NCBI RefSeq assembly: GCF_003732545.1
Contig: NZ_AYKF01000066.1
Coordinates: forward strand, 1 to 64,000
Reading direction: 5' to 3'
Length of the DNA: 64,000 nucleotides
Source of the DNA: Salinisphaera orenii subsp. halophila YIM 95161
GTDB lineage: Bacteria; Pseudomonadota; Gammaproteobacteria; Nevskiales; Salinisphaeraceae
Part shown: piece after piece, positions 32,855 through 42,823 of the stretch
Layout of the letters: each line of letters begins with the position of its first letter
Numbering within the stretch: position 1 is the stretch's first letter
Notes under the pieces: generated by a model
Databases searched by the model: none
What the model was told of the DNA's origin: nothing
Seen by the model: only the letters and a program-made list of their open reading frames with translations
Made by a program: the position numbers and the translations under genes

Positions 32855-34649
32855 CAACGGGCTCCGTTAAGCTGTTGAAAATAGTTCCAAGCTGAATGAC
32901 ATTGAGTTTCGTTCTGATATCGAAATCTTGCATCGATATATCAAGAGAGTTTTGTTCAAGAATACCGACTCGGTATGACGACGCCAACCATCTTCGCGAA
33001 CTCTCCTTGCGCCATTTTTCCGTTTTTACCAGCTTGGACCAATCGGCCCAGACAATGTGCTTCGAGCGTACACGCTCTTCGCCGCGAACGCGACTTGCTA
33101 CGGCCTGGAGCCGCGGGAGCAAAACGCGATTCACAACCAGCCCGTAGTACGGGTAAAAACCCTTGCCGTTAGGCACGCGCTTAGTTTTACCGAGATATGG
33201 CTTCATTGCAGCCAGAAAGATACGTCGATTGATCTTCCAGTCAAATGGGATTTCGGAGGCCAGCTTCACTATTCTTTTAGAGAAAAAAGGTTCGTGAATA
33301 GCCATCAATCGCCGATTCGACGTATAGTGCGACGAGCCCGACGCCATACTCGATGGCCACATTCGTGCCCATTCCTCGACACTGTCGGCCTGGCGAAACT
33401 GAGAAATTCTGCGGCGATGCGAATTTCGCCGCTCAATAATCGCACTTCGAATCTCCGGCTTAAGCACCTTCCATGCGGCCGAATCGATTCCGTGTAGCAC
33501 CTGGTCGCTCTGTCTGTCATCGATAGACGTATCAGACTGAAACCAAGCAGGAAGTATCAACTCTCGCGTGGTCTTTCTGTGAGGCGAATGTATGCCCTTG
33601 AGCAATCTGTCAGCTCCGAACCCGCCCAATACTACAGGCGCTTGAGAAAGCTTATATTTCTCGGCCACCCCTAACGAGTGAGCCTGAAAGAACTGAGAAT
33701 TCGAGCCAATCAACGAGCACGCGGCGTCGATGTTATCAATGTACTGCGTTGGTGAGCGCTTGGCCAGAGTGAAACGAGCACCATAGGCGGCACTGACCGT
33801 GGCGGCTATCTCGGTTTCACGGGTAACGTCATCAGCAAACACAACCGCGTCGCAATGCCCTCCTCCAGGCATTGCGCCAAGCACGGCACGCGAATCTTCA
33901 CCAGCACTGACGAGTACAGTGGGTCTGTCACCATCCGAAAACGAGGCCCTCGCGGATTCCTTGAGTGCCAACCGTAACCATTTCGCGCATCTTCCGAAAC
34001 TATACTTCGGGCTTGGGGTTTCTTCCGGGATCCAGTACGTAACCAGCGTGCGCTCTCCGGATCCCGGATATGTCGCGATCGCTGCCGGCGGCAGCTGCCT
34101 AACCTCTCGATAGCACGAGTAAGGGTACGTCACGACACCGCTTACAAGGAATTCCGCCATCGAGACATGATCCAGCTCACATGAGTTTGCAAGAGCCCCC
34201 ACCGCATCAACGTGGGTACCGACCACGGAGCCTCGATTGTGACGTCCCTCGTAAACCGGAATAAAGGCCATCAAGTCGGTGACTACCGTGACTGTACGTT
34301 TTCGCTGATCGACGAATACAGCCGCGAAAGGGCCGTCCAGATCCTCATCCCACTGCATATGGCCCAGCCGCCAGCGCCGCAAAAGTCGTTGGGCGCGACA
34401 ATTCTCACCGACGCCACACGCCTCGTTTCCAGAGCTCCAGCTGAACCGCGGCCTCCCGATCACGACAGCAATAAAATGCCCGTCGTCAACGAACTCGCTT
34501 GGCGACCACGAGGCTACATAAAAAGCAAGACACCCCCAATCACCCTGAAGGGCATGGACATCGCCCCGGTCGTCGGGATATATATTCCGCAACTTGTCGG
34601 AAAGGCACGTCGACTGACCGAGCTCTGGCGTATAGAGAAAGTCGAGCAT
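32841..34649 (-). CDS. Asparagine synthetase-like protein without the glutaminase cysteine
   Basis: About 602 residues. The N-terminal half keeps traces of the Ntn-type domain (DEDLDGPFAAVFVDQRKRT, DLMAFIPVY) but lacks an N-terminal Met-Cys, so it cannot release ammonia from glutamine by the usual route. The synthetase half has the PP-loop VLVSAGEDSRAVLG in the place of SGGxDS. Relatives without the Cys include beta-lactam and lasso-peptide synthetases, which form amides with an amine on the substrate. The start is unclear (TTG 34658 or ATG 34649). It is co-transcribed with the PLP enzyme that follows. Confidence 0.75.
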   Translation of the reverse strand: MLDFLYTPELGQSTCLSDKLRNIYPDDRGDVHALQGDWGCLAFYVASWSPSEFVDDGHFIAVVIGRPRFSWSSGNEACGVGENCRAQRLLRRWRLGHMQWDEDLDGPFAAVFVDQRKRTVTVVTDLMAFIPVYEGRHNRGSVVGTHVDAVGALANSCELDHVSMAEFLVSGVVTYPYSCYREVRQLPPAAIATYPGSGERTLVTYWIPEETPSPKYSFGRCAKWLRLALKESARASFSDGDRPTVLVSAGEDSRAVLGAMPGGGHCDAVVFADDVTRETEIAATVSAAYGARFTLAKRSPTQYIDNIDAACSLIGSNSQFFQAHSLGVAEKYKLSQAPVVLGGFGADRLLKGIHSPHRKTTRELILPAWFQSDTSIDDRQSDQVLHGIDSAAWKVLKPEIRSAIIERRNSHRRRISQFRQADSVEEWARMWPSSMASGSSHYTSNRRLMAIHEPFFSKRIVKLASEIPFDWKINRRIFLAAMKPYLGKTKRVPNGKGFYPYYGLVVNRVLLPRLQAVASRVRGEERVRSKHIVWADWSKLVKTEKWRKESSRRWLASSYRVGILEQNSLDISMQDFDIRTKLNVIQLGTIFNSLTEPVDGGS

Positions 34650-34942
34650 TAAGTTCAATTTGCGTGACGTTAGAAATTAGGAATTGACGTCGATCAACCA
34701 CAGTGCGACTGAACCGAACTTGCCTGTGCTACCAGTAACTCGAATTGCAGATGGCCGGGTTAGCTGGCGAAGCCATGATTACACTACATGCTAGGTCCAC
34801 TCCATGGACCCATCATATCGACCGCAGCAGGAGTTCTTGCCGAGCCGACTTGCTATGTAATACCGGTCTTGCCCACTCACACTCGATTGGACAACGCGCT
34901 AGTCCAAGCACGGACGGACGCCTCGATGAGAGCGATTAACGA
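34650..34942. other. Intergenic, no gene seen
   Basis: About 290 bases. A perfect 6-bp inverted repeat GGTCCA-CTCCA-TGGACC lies at 34794-34810. No reading frame with homology was recognised. Confidence 0.5.
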
Positions 34943-35716
34943 TCAGTCGAAGCGATTTTTAACACGGCGTCGAAGCGACCTTAAAACGCGCTTTGGGAAT
35001 GAGAAACGCCGACAGGGCTCGATCCCGGTATTGATCACCTCGTGATCCAAATAGCCAAGCGCTTTTTCATGATCCGCCGACTTGGTCGACGCATACCAAA
35101 GCGCATGAGGTAACTGGCCGCGTTTCGCTAGACGCCCTAATATACGCTCATCATCGACCTGACTCGAATCATTACTAGCCCGAAGCGGTGCTGCGTCGGG
35201 CCTGGAGTCGCGCGCTATTCCGACGGACGAAAACAGCTCGTCCCAGCCGTCGCCCTCCTCCCAGCATAGTTCGGAGAACCGTCCCGGCTTGTCGGCAAAA
35301 AAACGCCGCACGGCGTCATTGTGTCGCTCATAGAATTCCACGAATGGATCAGGCGTCGAATGGGGATCCCGCGCGCCGAATACGAGTTCCCAGGTTTCCG
35401 TCGGGCCGTATCGATCGTGATGTTTGCGCATGCTTTCCAGCCACACCTCAGTATTCGTGCGACGCGTGAGCACGAATCGAGCATTCGGGAACTCCTCGTG
35501 TAACTCCTGATAAACGAGCGGCCATGGATAGTCGTCAAATGATTGAAAATCACGCGCCAATTCAATCAATGCAGCGGGCATCCGACGCTTGGCAAGATAA
35601 GCACCTGATAGATACGGCCCTGTCAGATGCCGAAAACCCAGCTCCTGCATGCAGGCGCCAAATGTTGTAGTTCCGGTTTTGCCAAGGCCAACACAAAATA
35701 TCTTTTGTTGTCGCAA
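34943..35716 (-). CDS. Sulfotransferase family protein (Sulfotransfer_4-like)
   Basis: The protein (257 residues from this start) opens KIFCVGLGKTGTTTFGACMQ, a clear PAPS 5'-phosphosulfate loop, and has NARFVLTRRTNTEVWLESM, the 3'-phosphate-binding region with Arg. I favour TTG 35716 since AGGATTAAT precedes it; TTG 35749 would add 11 residues. Specificity is unknown, but a sugar acceptor is likely from the location. Only 87 bases from the divergent sulfotransferase gene at 35804. Confidence 0.85.
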   Translation of the reverse strand: MRQQKIFCVGLGKTGTTTFGACMQELGFRHLTGPYLSGAYLAKRRMPAALIELARDFQSFDDYPWPLVYQELHEEFPNARFVLTRRTNTEVWLESMRKHHDRYGPTETWELVFGARDPHSTPDPFVEFYERHNDAVRRFFADKPGRFSELCWEEGDGWDELFSSVGIARDSRPDAAPLRASNDSSQVDDERILGRLAKRGQLPHALWYASTKSADHEKALGYLDHEVINTGIEPCRRFSFPKRVLRSLRRRVKNRFD

Positions 35717-35803
35717 AATTAATCCTATATTGACGTCAGGATCACGCAAACACTAAAATAGTGCACAATCCAAAAGCACACAAAAACAGGGAGAGCTGCG
35801 GGG

Positions 35804-36688
35804 ATGTGGGTTGGATCGTTATTTCGGCATCATATATCACGGGCAAAACGAATAGCTCAGAACAAACCGCCTTATGACGGAAATTTTTGGGTTTCCGAAA
35901 AACATAAACTTATATACTTAAGCATACCCAAAAATGCCAATTCCTATTTCAAATCGCTTTTTCTATACAATCATCCCGTCGCGTTCGACTATGTTCCCGA
36001 GCTAGAGACAGCCAACGAATATCTATCTCGAACAGCTAAGAAAGGTGAGCTTACTGCCACTTCGGCGACAATCCTGCGTGACAAAGGATATACCAAGTTC
36101 GTCATCCTAAGAGATCCGCTTGCACGTCTCGTAAGCGCATATCTGGACAAGGTGGTGAACAGCGCTCGGATGTCTCGGCATGATGAAAGAAGGGGAAAAG
36201 CCTATCATTCCGACGGTTTTTTTAATGAAATAAGCCAAACACTCGGCGTAAAAGTCGATCGCGACACCTTGAGTTTTAGTCAGCTATTGCGCTATCTGGA
36301 AAAGACATCTCCTTTTCTAGTGGACAAGCATTATAGGGCACAATGGATTTTTCTGAATCGAATACCATTCGACTACTACGGGACTATGGAAAATATTCCA
36401 GATGTTCTCGATTTTTTGAAATCACGCGGACTCAGAACACATTCGTTTACCGCACGCAGCCCTAAACGGACGCCTTATACAAAACCTCTGCCGTCCGGAA
36501 GCAACCGAAATATCGCAGATATGCCTGCCTCCGACTTGCGCCTTTGCGACCGTTACCCGCCTGCTCAAGAGTTCTTCAAACAGCCAGCAACACTTGAACG
36601 TGCAGCCAAACTTTACAAATCGGATATTTCAATTTTTCTAAAAGTTCAAGCGCTCGATAAAGAAGCTTACTTTAAGCGTTACCGGTAA
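35804..36688 (+). CDS. Carbohydrate sulfotransferase family 2 protein
   Basis: The 294-residue protein matches the Sulfotransfer_2 pattern: the PAPS loop SIPKNANSYFKSLFLYN and the 3'-phosphate motif KFVILRDPLARLVSAYLDKV. FLVDKHYRAQWIFLNRIPFDY also fits this group, known for glycan sulfation (chondroitin- and heparan-type in animals, and related bacterial enzymes). AGGGAGAG precedes the ATG. It is AT-richer than its neighbours, which suggests a separate origin, and it lies between oppositely oriented genes. Confidence 0.87.
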   Translation: MWVGSLFRHHISRAKRIAQNKPPYDGNFWVSEKHKLIYLSIPKNANSYFKSLFLYNHPVAFDYVPELETANEYLSRTAKKGELTATSATILRDKGYTKFVILRDPLARLVSAYLDKVVNSARMSRHDERRGKAYHSDGFFNEISQTLGVKVDRDTLSFSQLLRYLEKTSPFLVDKHYRAQWIFLNRIPFDYYGTMENIPDVLDFLKSRGLRTHSFTARSPKRTPYTKPLPSGSNRNIADMPASDLRLCDRYPPAQEFFKQPATLERAAKLYKSDISIFLKVQALDKEAYFKRYR

Positions 36689-36716
36689 AAACAATAAAAT
36701 CAGAAATTCTCGAGTA

Positions 36717-38561
36717 TCAACTCGCCTCTCCGGAGGCCAGCCTGCTAAAAGAATTGTCCGCTTGCACCAGATCGGAATAAGATCCGCAGGCCGCAATCCG
36801 GCCGTCTTGAAGCATAAATACGCGATTACACTTTTCGACCGTCGTAAGGCGATGCGCGATCACAATAAGTGTTCGGCCACCGCGCATGGCATCCAATTCG
36901 TTCACAATGGCCTTTTCAGTTGTATTATCGAGGGCCGACGTCGCCTCGTCCAAAACAATGACTTTCGGGTCATGATACAACGCTCGCGCAATGCCGATTC
37001 TCTGCCGCTGGCCGCCCGACATACGGACACCCCGTTCGCCGACCACAGTCTCATAGCCGTGAGGCAATCGGTCGACTATGAACTCATGGATATTGGCAAT
37101 ACGGGCGGCACGTTCGACGGCGGCCAGGTTAATCTGAGCGGCGGCCAGGCCGTATGCAATATTGCTAGCAATGGAACTGTCGGTCAGGTAGATGTCCTGA
37201 GGCACGTAACCTAGATTTGCCTGCCATGCCGAACGGTTCCGCGAGTCGATCGGCACGTCATCAACCAGGAGTTGTCCTCCTGTCGGTTCGAGCAAACCGA
37301 GAATTATGTCCGCCAGCGTGGTTTTGCCGGCGCCCGTAGTGCCCGTCAAAGCCACGAAGCTGTTTCGAGGTATAGTCATGTCGATGCCAGCCAGCGACGC
37401 TCGATCTGCGCCGGGATAACTGTACGTGAGAGACGCCAGTCGCACTTCTCTTTCAAACGGCATTTTGGCGCGCGCATCCACGGACGCACTGTCGGACGAT
37501 GGGCGATTTGCCGACCGCGACGCATCGGCGTTCCCGCTATTCGCGATGCTATCTGAAACATCCGCGACCAGCGTGTTCAACACCGGTTGATTGAACCGCC
37601 ACTTCGCAACACCCTGATACACCTGCTGCAAAGCTGGCAAAAGGCGGTACGCCGCGACTACAAATGCACTCACAGTCGGCAGAACTGCCTGCATGTCATA
37701 GCCTGAACTAAGCAGGTAGAGCAGAACCAGCATCACCGTGCCGAATGCAATGCTCTCGATGATGAACTTTGGTATCTGACTGAAAACCTGATTCTTTGCA
37801 TTTGCTCGCGCAAACGATTCTGCGGCGGGCTCGTAGCGTCTCAAAAACGCCTCCTCCCGACCACAGACCTTGACTTCTTTTATGCTTCCAAAGGCTTCGC
37901 TGACCGCCTTGAAGCGCTGACTGTTGGCTCGCATACGCTGATCGCCGATCCGCAGCAACGATCTGCGGATGGTGAGATAGACCATGCAATAGGCAAAGGC
38001 AAAAATTACAGCGACAGCGATCGCCATTACAGGATTCAGCCAGACCAGGAACCCAACGATAAAAACGACCGTGATGCCGAACGCAGTGGCTTGAAGCAAA
38101 GGCATCAGGACGCCATTTGCGAACTGCTGCGATTCCTGAAGAATATTCTTCCCGATATCCGCGGAATTGCGGTTGAGAAATTTTTCGTACGGCTGACGCA
38201 AGTAGGCGGCTAGAAGTCGACCCGATATGCGGTGCTGCACCCCCCAGGCAAAATGCGTCATCAACCAAATCGTGAACGCTGTAAACAGATTGCTACCGAC
38301 CAGCACGATCAGCAACAGCGCACCGACAAACATTACGAACATGGATCTCGACTCGAAGCCGAGAATCTCGTAAACCCATCGCAGCAGCGTATTGTCGGGC
38401 AGACCAGTGGACTGTGACAGCAGGGATACAAAAGGAAGAATCACGCCAACGCCGACGACCTGCAACACGCCCATCATGAGCATGGCAAACATAACCCATG
38501 TGAATCGACGCCTCTCAGCAGTCGAGAACAACGCCAGGATCTCTGCGAAGGATTTGAGCAT
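36717..38561 (-). CDS. ABC transporter, fused permease-ATPase (MsbA/PglK-like flippase)
   Basis: The 614-residue half-transporter has six N-terminal membrane helices and a C-terminal ATPase with Walker A ALTGTTGAGKTTLADIILG (~residues 398-416), the signature RMSGGQRQRIGIARAL (~515) and Walker B VIVLDEATSALD. Resemblance to PglK and its place before wzc suggest that it flips a lipid-linked oligosaccharide. This region lacks a Wzx, so it may replace one. A polypeptide exporter is less likely, as no protease or peptide gene is near. Confidence 0.88.
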   Translation of the reverse strand: MLKSFAEILALFSTAERRRFTWVMFAMLMMGVLQVVGVGVILPFVSLLSQSTGLPDNTLLRWVYEILGFESRSMFVMFVGALLLIVLVGSNLFTAFTIWLMTHFAWGVQHRISGRLLAAYLRQPYEKFLNRNSADIGKNILQESQQFANGVLMPLLQATAFGITVVFIVGFLVWLNPVMAIAVAVIFAFAYCMVYLTIRRSLLRIGDQRMRANSQRFKAVSEAFGSIKEVKVCGREEAFLRRYEPAAESFARANAKNQVFSQIPKFIIESIAFGTVMLVLLYLLSSGYDMQAVLPTVSAFVVAAYRLLPALQQVYQGVAKWRFNQPVLNTLVADVSDSIANSGNADASRSANRPSSDSASVDARAKMPFEREVRLASLTYSYPGADRASLAGIDMTIPRNSFVALTGTTGAGKTTLADIILGLLEPTGGQLLVDDVPIDSRNRSAWQANLGYVPQDIYLTDSSIASNIAYGLAAAQINLAAVERAARIANIHEFIVDRLPHGYETVVGERGVRMSGGQRQRIGIARALYHDPKVIVLDEATSALDNTTEKAIVNELDAMRGGRTLIVIAHRLTTVEKCNRVFMLQDGRIAACGSYSDLVQADNSFSRLASGEAS

Positions 38562-38730
38562 ATAACCTGCGCTATTCGAAACGCGCGACTGTTGAATTCA
38601 GGAAGAGCGCTACAAAACAATGCGCCGGGCAAACATGCGCGCCGCACGCGAGTTCCGACGGATCGTCGCAACTCAATAATGTCGTGCGGCGCGGCAGCTG
38701 CGATGGATCGGTCATCCGCCTAAGAGGGCA

Positions 38731-41019
38731 TCATTTGCCGCTCTGACTTTTGTATTCGTACTGATAGTGCCGATCACCTCCGCCGTAGTCAGCGTGGACT
38801 TGCCGGTAACCATTGAATACCACACCGGCAACCTTGCGTTCCGATCGACTCATGCGCCGCATGGCTTCTTCGATCTCCGAAATCGGGTGCATGCCGGCGC
38901 GCGTGATCATGAACGTGATGATTCCCTCCTTGGCGCCTGCGATGACGGCAGCATCCGTGACGGCGAGAATCGGCGGCGCATCGATAAGCACCAGGTCGAA
39001 TCTGCGATCGAGCTCCTCGAGCAACTGCGAGAACTCGGCGCGCATCAACAGCTCCGAAGGGTTCGGAGGTATCTGACCGCTCGTCAACATGGTCACGCCC
39101 GTGTCGCCCAGCGGACGCAAGGCGTCATCCAAGGGCACCTGACCGGTTATCACCTGCGAGAGGCCCGGCTCGCGCTCGTTATCCAGGAACTCGTGAAGGC
39201 GGCCACGACGCATGTCCGCATCCACCACCACCACGCTCTTGCCGGTATCGGCGACAAGATACGCGAGGTTGCTGCTGATGAACGATTTGCCTACGCCAGG
39301 CGCCGGCCCGGTAATGAGTATGGTGCTGCTGTTCGCGTCCATCTGCGCGAAGTAAAGGCTAGTCCGCAGACTGCGCAGAGCTTCCACCGAGACGTCCATC
39401 CCGTGATCCCGCGCGAGGATCGGCACCGGTTGACGGCGGCGCTGGGCTCGGGCTGTCTGCCGCGCCAGCCATCCACTGAACGGTACGACAGCATAAACCG
39501 GCACGCCGATGCGGTTCTCGATTTCCTGGGGATCACTGACGCCACGGCGCATGGCGATTCGGAGTAACACATAGCCGCAGCCCAGCACCAGACCCAGCAC
39601 TACAGACAGCATCATCACCAGCGACACTTTCGGACTGATCGGGCTGACGGGACGTTCGGCTTGGTCAATGATGCGGACGTTACCGACCGTGCCGGCCTTC
39701 ACAACCCGCAGCTCCTGCAAGCGATTGAGTAGCCCGGTATAGAGCTGGGTGTTGACTTCGACATCGCGCTGCAATCGCAGCGTGTCCTTCTGCTCTTCCG
39801 GAAGCTGGTTAACCCGCCCTTCGAGATCCTGGCGCGCCTGATTCAGTTGCTGCAGCTGCTCGCGCGCGGCCTGCATCGTCGGATGGTCGGCTGTATATTG
39901 CTGACGCAACTCGGCCATCCGCATTTCCAGCTGCGCACGCCGATCCTCGATTGACGATGCCCGATCCAGCAATGCCTGCCCTTCGGACGTCAGATCGACT
40001 GCCTGGTTATTCGTTTTATACGAGGCCAACCTGGCCTCAGCAGCATCCAATTCGGATTTGACCTCGGGAAGCTTCTTCTCGAGAAACTGAATACTCTGTT
40101 CAGCTTCCTGGGACTTCGCTTCGACGTTTTGTCGAACATAATGCTGTAGCACAGCATTCACTTTCTCGGTGATGCTGCTCGGATTGCTGCCCGTCATTGC
40201 GATCTCGACAATGCCGGTTCGCTCACCCTGTTCGGCGACCTGCAGGCTTCCCGCCAGCGAGTCCGCGACCGAGAGCCAGTGGTTGCGTTTGACCGAGAAT
40301 TCGGTGGGCGGACTCGAGACCATCAGGTCACGCACGAAAAGCTCGATGTCGCCGCCCTCCGACGTGCGGCCCGTCGCCTGTTCGCCGGTCTGACCCTCGA
40401 GCAGGCGCTCGCCCTCGGGGCCGAACAGCACGAACTTGCCGCCGCCGAGCGCCCGCAGCGTGAAATTTTTTCCCTTCAGCGAATCGGGCACTTCAAAGCG
40501 GGAAACCGAGATACTGACCGGCGACCAGGCAAAATTGGAGAACCAAGATCCCGCGTCCTCATCGACTGCCGTCCCCGCCGCCGGCTGCGGTTCACGGCTA
40601 CCTGCGATCATCCCGCCGATATAGGGGAAGTGGTTGGCAGATGTGCTGATGATCAGCCCGAGATCATTCACGGCCTTCCCGACCACGGACCGTGACCGCA
40701 TGATACTGATCTGGGCCTGGGCCGGGCTCTTGCTTCCACCGCCAGTGAGCTGCGATAGATCGCCGGTTAAACTATCCAGCGGCGACGTGCTTTCCGGCTG
40801 TATCTCAACCAGCGCGTCCGTACGGTAGATCGACGGCGTCGTCAGCAAGTAAAAGACACCCAGCAGTACCGCCGCCAGCACGAACGCCGCGATTGTCCAG
40901 CGTCCGCTGCGCAGAAATCCCCATAGGCGCGGCAGACTGACTTCGGATTCGTAGCCGTCGCTGGAGGCGGAAGTGTTCTGCGAAGGCAGGTTCGCAGTGC
41001 CGGTATGTGTGTCTTGCAT
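38731..41019 (-). CDS. wzc: Wzc-like polysaccharide co-polymerase and tyrosine kinase
   Basis: The 762-residue protein has two membrane segments flanking a large periplasmic coiled-coil part (Wzz domain start EVSLPRLWGFLRSGRW; GNVRIIDQAERPVSPISPK before TM2) and a cytoplasmic BY-kinase domain with Walker A ITGPAPGVGKSF (~566), VVVDADMRRGRL and LVLIDAPPIL. The C-terminal tail carries the Tyr cluster (HADYGGGDRHYQYEY). It controls polymer length and export by cycling phosphorylation with Wzb. A second Wzc ends at the right edge of the window. Confidence 0.95.
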   Translation of the reverse strand: MQDTHTGTANLPSQNTSASSDGYESEVSLPRLWGFLRSGRWTIAAFVLAAVLLGVFYLLTTPSIYRTDALVEIQPESTSPLDSLTGDLSQLTGGGSKSPAQAQISIMRSRSVVGKAVNDLGLIISTSANHFPYIGGMIAGSREPQPAAGTAVDEDAGSWFSNFAWSPVSISVSRFEVPDSLKGKNFTLRALGGGKFVLFGPEGERLLEGQTGEQATGRTSEGGDIELFVRDLMVSSPPTEFSVKRNHWLSVADSLAGSLQVAEQGERTGIVEIAMTGSNPSSITEKVNAVLQHYVRQNVEAKSQEAEQSIQFLEKKLPEVKSELDAAEARLASYKTNNQAVDLTSEGQALLDRASSIEDRRAQLEMRMAELRQQYTADHPTMQAAREQLQQLNQARQDLEGRVNQLPEEQKDTLRLQRDVEVNTQLYTGLLNRLQELRVVKAGTVGNVRIIDQAERPVSPISPKVSLVMMLSVVLGLVLGCGYVLLRIAMRRGVSDPQEIENRIGVPVYAVVPFSGWLARQTARAQRRRQPVPILARDHGMDVSVEALRSLRTSLYFAQMDANSSTILITGPAPGVGKSFISSNLAYLVADTGKSVVVVDADMRRGRLHEFLDNEREPGLSQVITGQVPLDDALRPLGDTGVTMLTSGQIPPNPSELLMRAEFSQLLEELDRRFDLVLIDAPPILAVTDAAVIAGAKEGIITFMITRAGMHPISEIEEAMRRMSRSERKVAGVVFNGYRQVHADYGGGDRHYQYEYKSQSGK

Positions 41020-41040
41020 ACGTTCAGTAGTCTCTGGAAG

Positions 41041-42537
41041 TCAGTCGTCGTTCGTCAGTATCAGAAGGTTATCCAGCAGGTCGTCCAATTCGGGCACCAA
41101 CTCGTCGATCGCCCGGTTGAACGGCATGAGCGGCGCCGAGGCCGCGAAAACGACATCACGCGGATTGAGTCGGAAGTGCGTCGCCAGAATGAATCCCTGA
41201 GGCGAATCCAGATCGACCGCGTAGACCTTCGGGCGAACAATGATCGAAGAGTCGTCACCTTCACCGTGATCGGCGACGCGATCGTGCACGAAGTCCCGCA
41301 ACACATAGACGGTCTGCGCTTCGCCGCTTTCCGGCACCACACCGCCCGCGTCGGCGATCGCGTCGATCAGGGAGATGCCGCCGCTGGAATACGGCACCGC
41401 GCGCTGAATACGGAATTCGCCGACCATGAAAACCTGATCGTTATGGTCGTCGATGCGCAGACGATCCCCGGGTTGCAACGAGACCGTCTCGCCTTTCGCA
41501 TACAACTTGTTGAGATTAAGGCGCTGCATTCTGCCATCGCGGAACAGCAAGACGCTATCCACGCCCACCGTGCGGATCCGGCGCTGGTCCTCGGGCGAGA
41601 CGCCGGTCCTGTCCTCGTCCTGTCGGGCGTAGCGCTGGATATCCGCGCTCTGCCCGGCCAGCAACGCCAGCGTGTCACACCGAGTCAGGGCGTCGAGCGC
41701 CGTGAGCTCGACGTCGGTCACGGGCACCGCGCAGGGCGGCGCCTCCTCGACCGAGACATAGACATATTTGCTCCGGTACTGGAGCATCTGGATATCCACG
41801 GCGGGCTGGGTGATAACACCCGACAGGCGTCGACTCACCGCTTGCCGCAGTTCGCTCAGCGTTCGACCGCGCGCCTCCACTGGACCCACATGCGGCACGT
41901 AGATCGTGCCGTCCGCGGAAACCGGTTGGCCCTGCACGAAGCCGCCCTTCGGCGCTCTGGCGCCATCGCTGTCGATGAGCGGGCTCGGCGCAAGCGCGGC
42001 GCCGCCTGCCGTATCCTGCTCCACCAACCAGGCGAGCATGGGCGCCGCGCCGGCGGAGGATTGCCCGGTGCCGCCGCCACCGCGCTGTCCGGCCGCGCCC
42101 CCGCTACGAGCGCTCGTGCCACCACGCACGCCCGGGCCCGAGGAAAAGCCCGGGTTGTTGAGTTCGGGATAACCGTAAACGACGACCTTGACGATGTCGC
42201 CGGTCCCCAGCCGATAGCTTTGGTGCTCTCCCGCGTCCGGATTGTCGGTCGGCGGACGACGCAATTCGGCCGCACTGACCTTCATATCATGGTGCAGCAA
42301 TTCGGGCGTGACCGAGACCAGACGCGGCTCGTAAATGACGTTCTGCTGAGATGCCAGATATTCATCGTAGGTCACGACCGACGAACCGGACATTCCCAGC
42401 ACGCCGCGTCGCTCGTTCACGCGCCCTTCGTACCCGGGCAGCGTGCCACAGCCGGTGACGGCAGCCATGAGCGCACCAATCATCACGATCCGCGCCCATC
42501 GAGAGCATGACCGAGCGTCCATGGGCGCCGCCATCAT
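41041..42537 (-). CDS. wza: Wza-like outer-membrane polysaccharide export lipoprotein 1
   Basis: The 498-residue protein has a lipoprotein signal ending in VTGC (Cys30) and the Poly_export and SLBB domains: SYRLGTGDIVKVVVYGYPEL, GTIYVPHVGPVEARGRTLSEL, LQPGDRLRIDDHNDQVFMVGE. It forms the octameric outer-membrane channel. Unlike the next paralogue it carries a long Gly/Ser-rich insert (~residues 132-200) after the first domain. It lies directly upstream of wzc and downstream of the second wza copy. Confidence 0.93.
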   Translation of the reverse strand: MMAAPMDARSCSRWARIVMIGALMAAVTGCGTLPGYEGRVNERRGVLGMSGSSVVTYDEYLASQQNVIYEPRLVSVTPELLHHDMKVSAAELRRPPTDNPDAGEHQSYRLGTGDIVKVVVYGYPELNNPGFSSGPGVRGGTSARSGGAAGQRGGGGTGQSSAGAAPMLAWLVEQDTAGGAALAPSPLIDSDGARAPKGGFVQGQPVSADGTIYVPHVGPVEARGRTLSELRQAVSRRLSGVITQPAVDIQMLQYRSKYVYVSVEEAPPCAVPVTDVELTALDALTRCDTLALLAGQSADIQRYARQDEDRTGVSPEDQRRIRTVGVDSVLLFRDGRMQRLNLNKLYAKGETVSLQPGDRLRIDDHNDQVFMVGEFRIQRAVPYSSGGISLIDAIADAGGVVPESGEAQTVYVLRDFVHDRVADHGEGDDSSIIVRPKVYAVDLDSPQGFILATHFRLNPRDVVFAASAPLMPFNRAIDELVPELDDLLDNLLILTNDD

Positions 42538-42823
42538 TGACCGATGCGACGCTTGATGAAGAACGGCGACGGCCGGCGGCAGACCAGGCCTGGCGCACTG
42601 GCGGTGCTCGCATCAAGGCGCAGATCACACCCAGACGTGGACGCACCGACACCATAGGGCCGGGCAGCCGCCGAAACACGTGCAGCTGCTGCAACCGATG
42701 GAGTTGTATTGCTATATCGCCTGTCTCGCACGTTCAGCGTTTCCGTATCCGCAAGCACCGCTCATACCGAGCCGGCACCGCAGCGTGCGCGAAGCCGGCT
42801 CGTTCGACCATCACGCGAACCGA

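Noticed and set aside
41005-42510. 501-residue plus-strand frame opposite wza1
   Set aside because: Long only because of GC-rich codon structure; the minus strand encodes a clear Wza.
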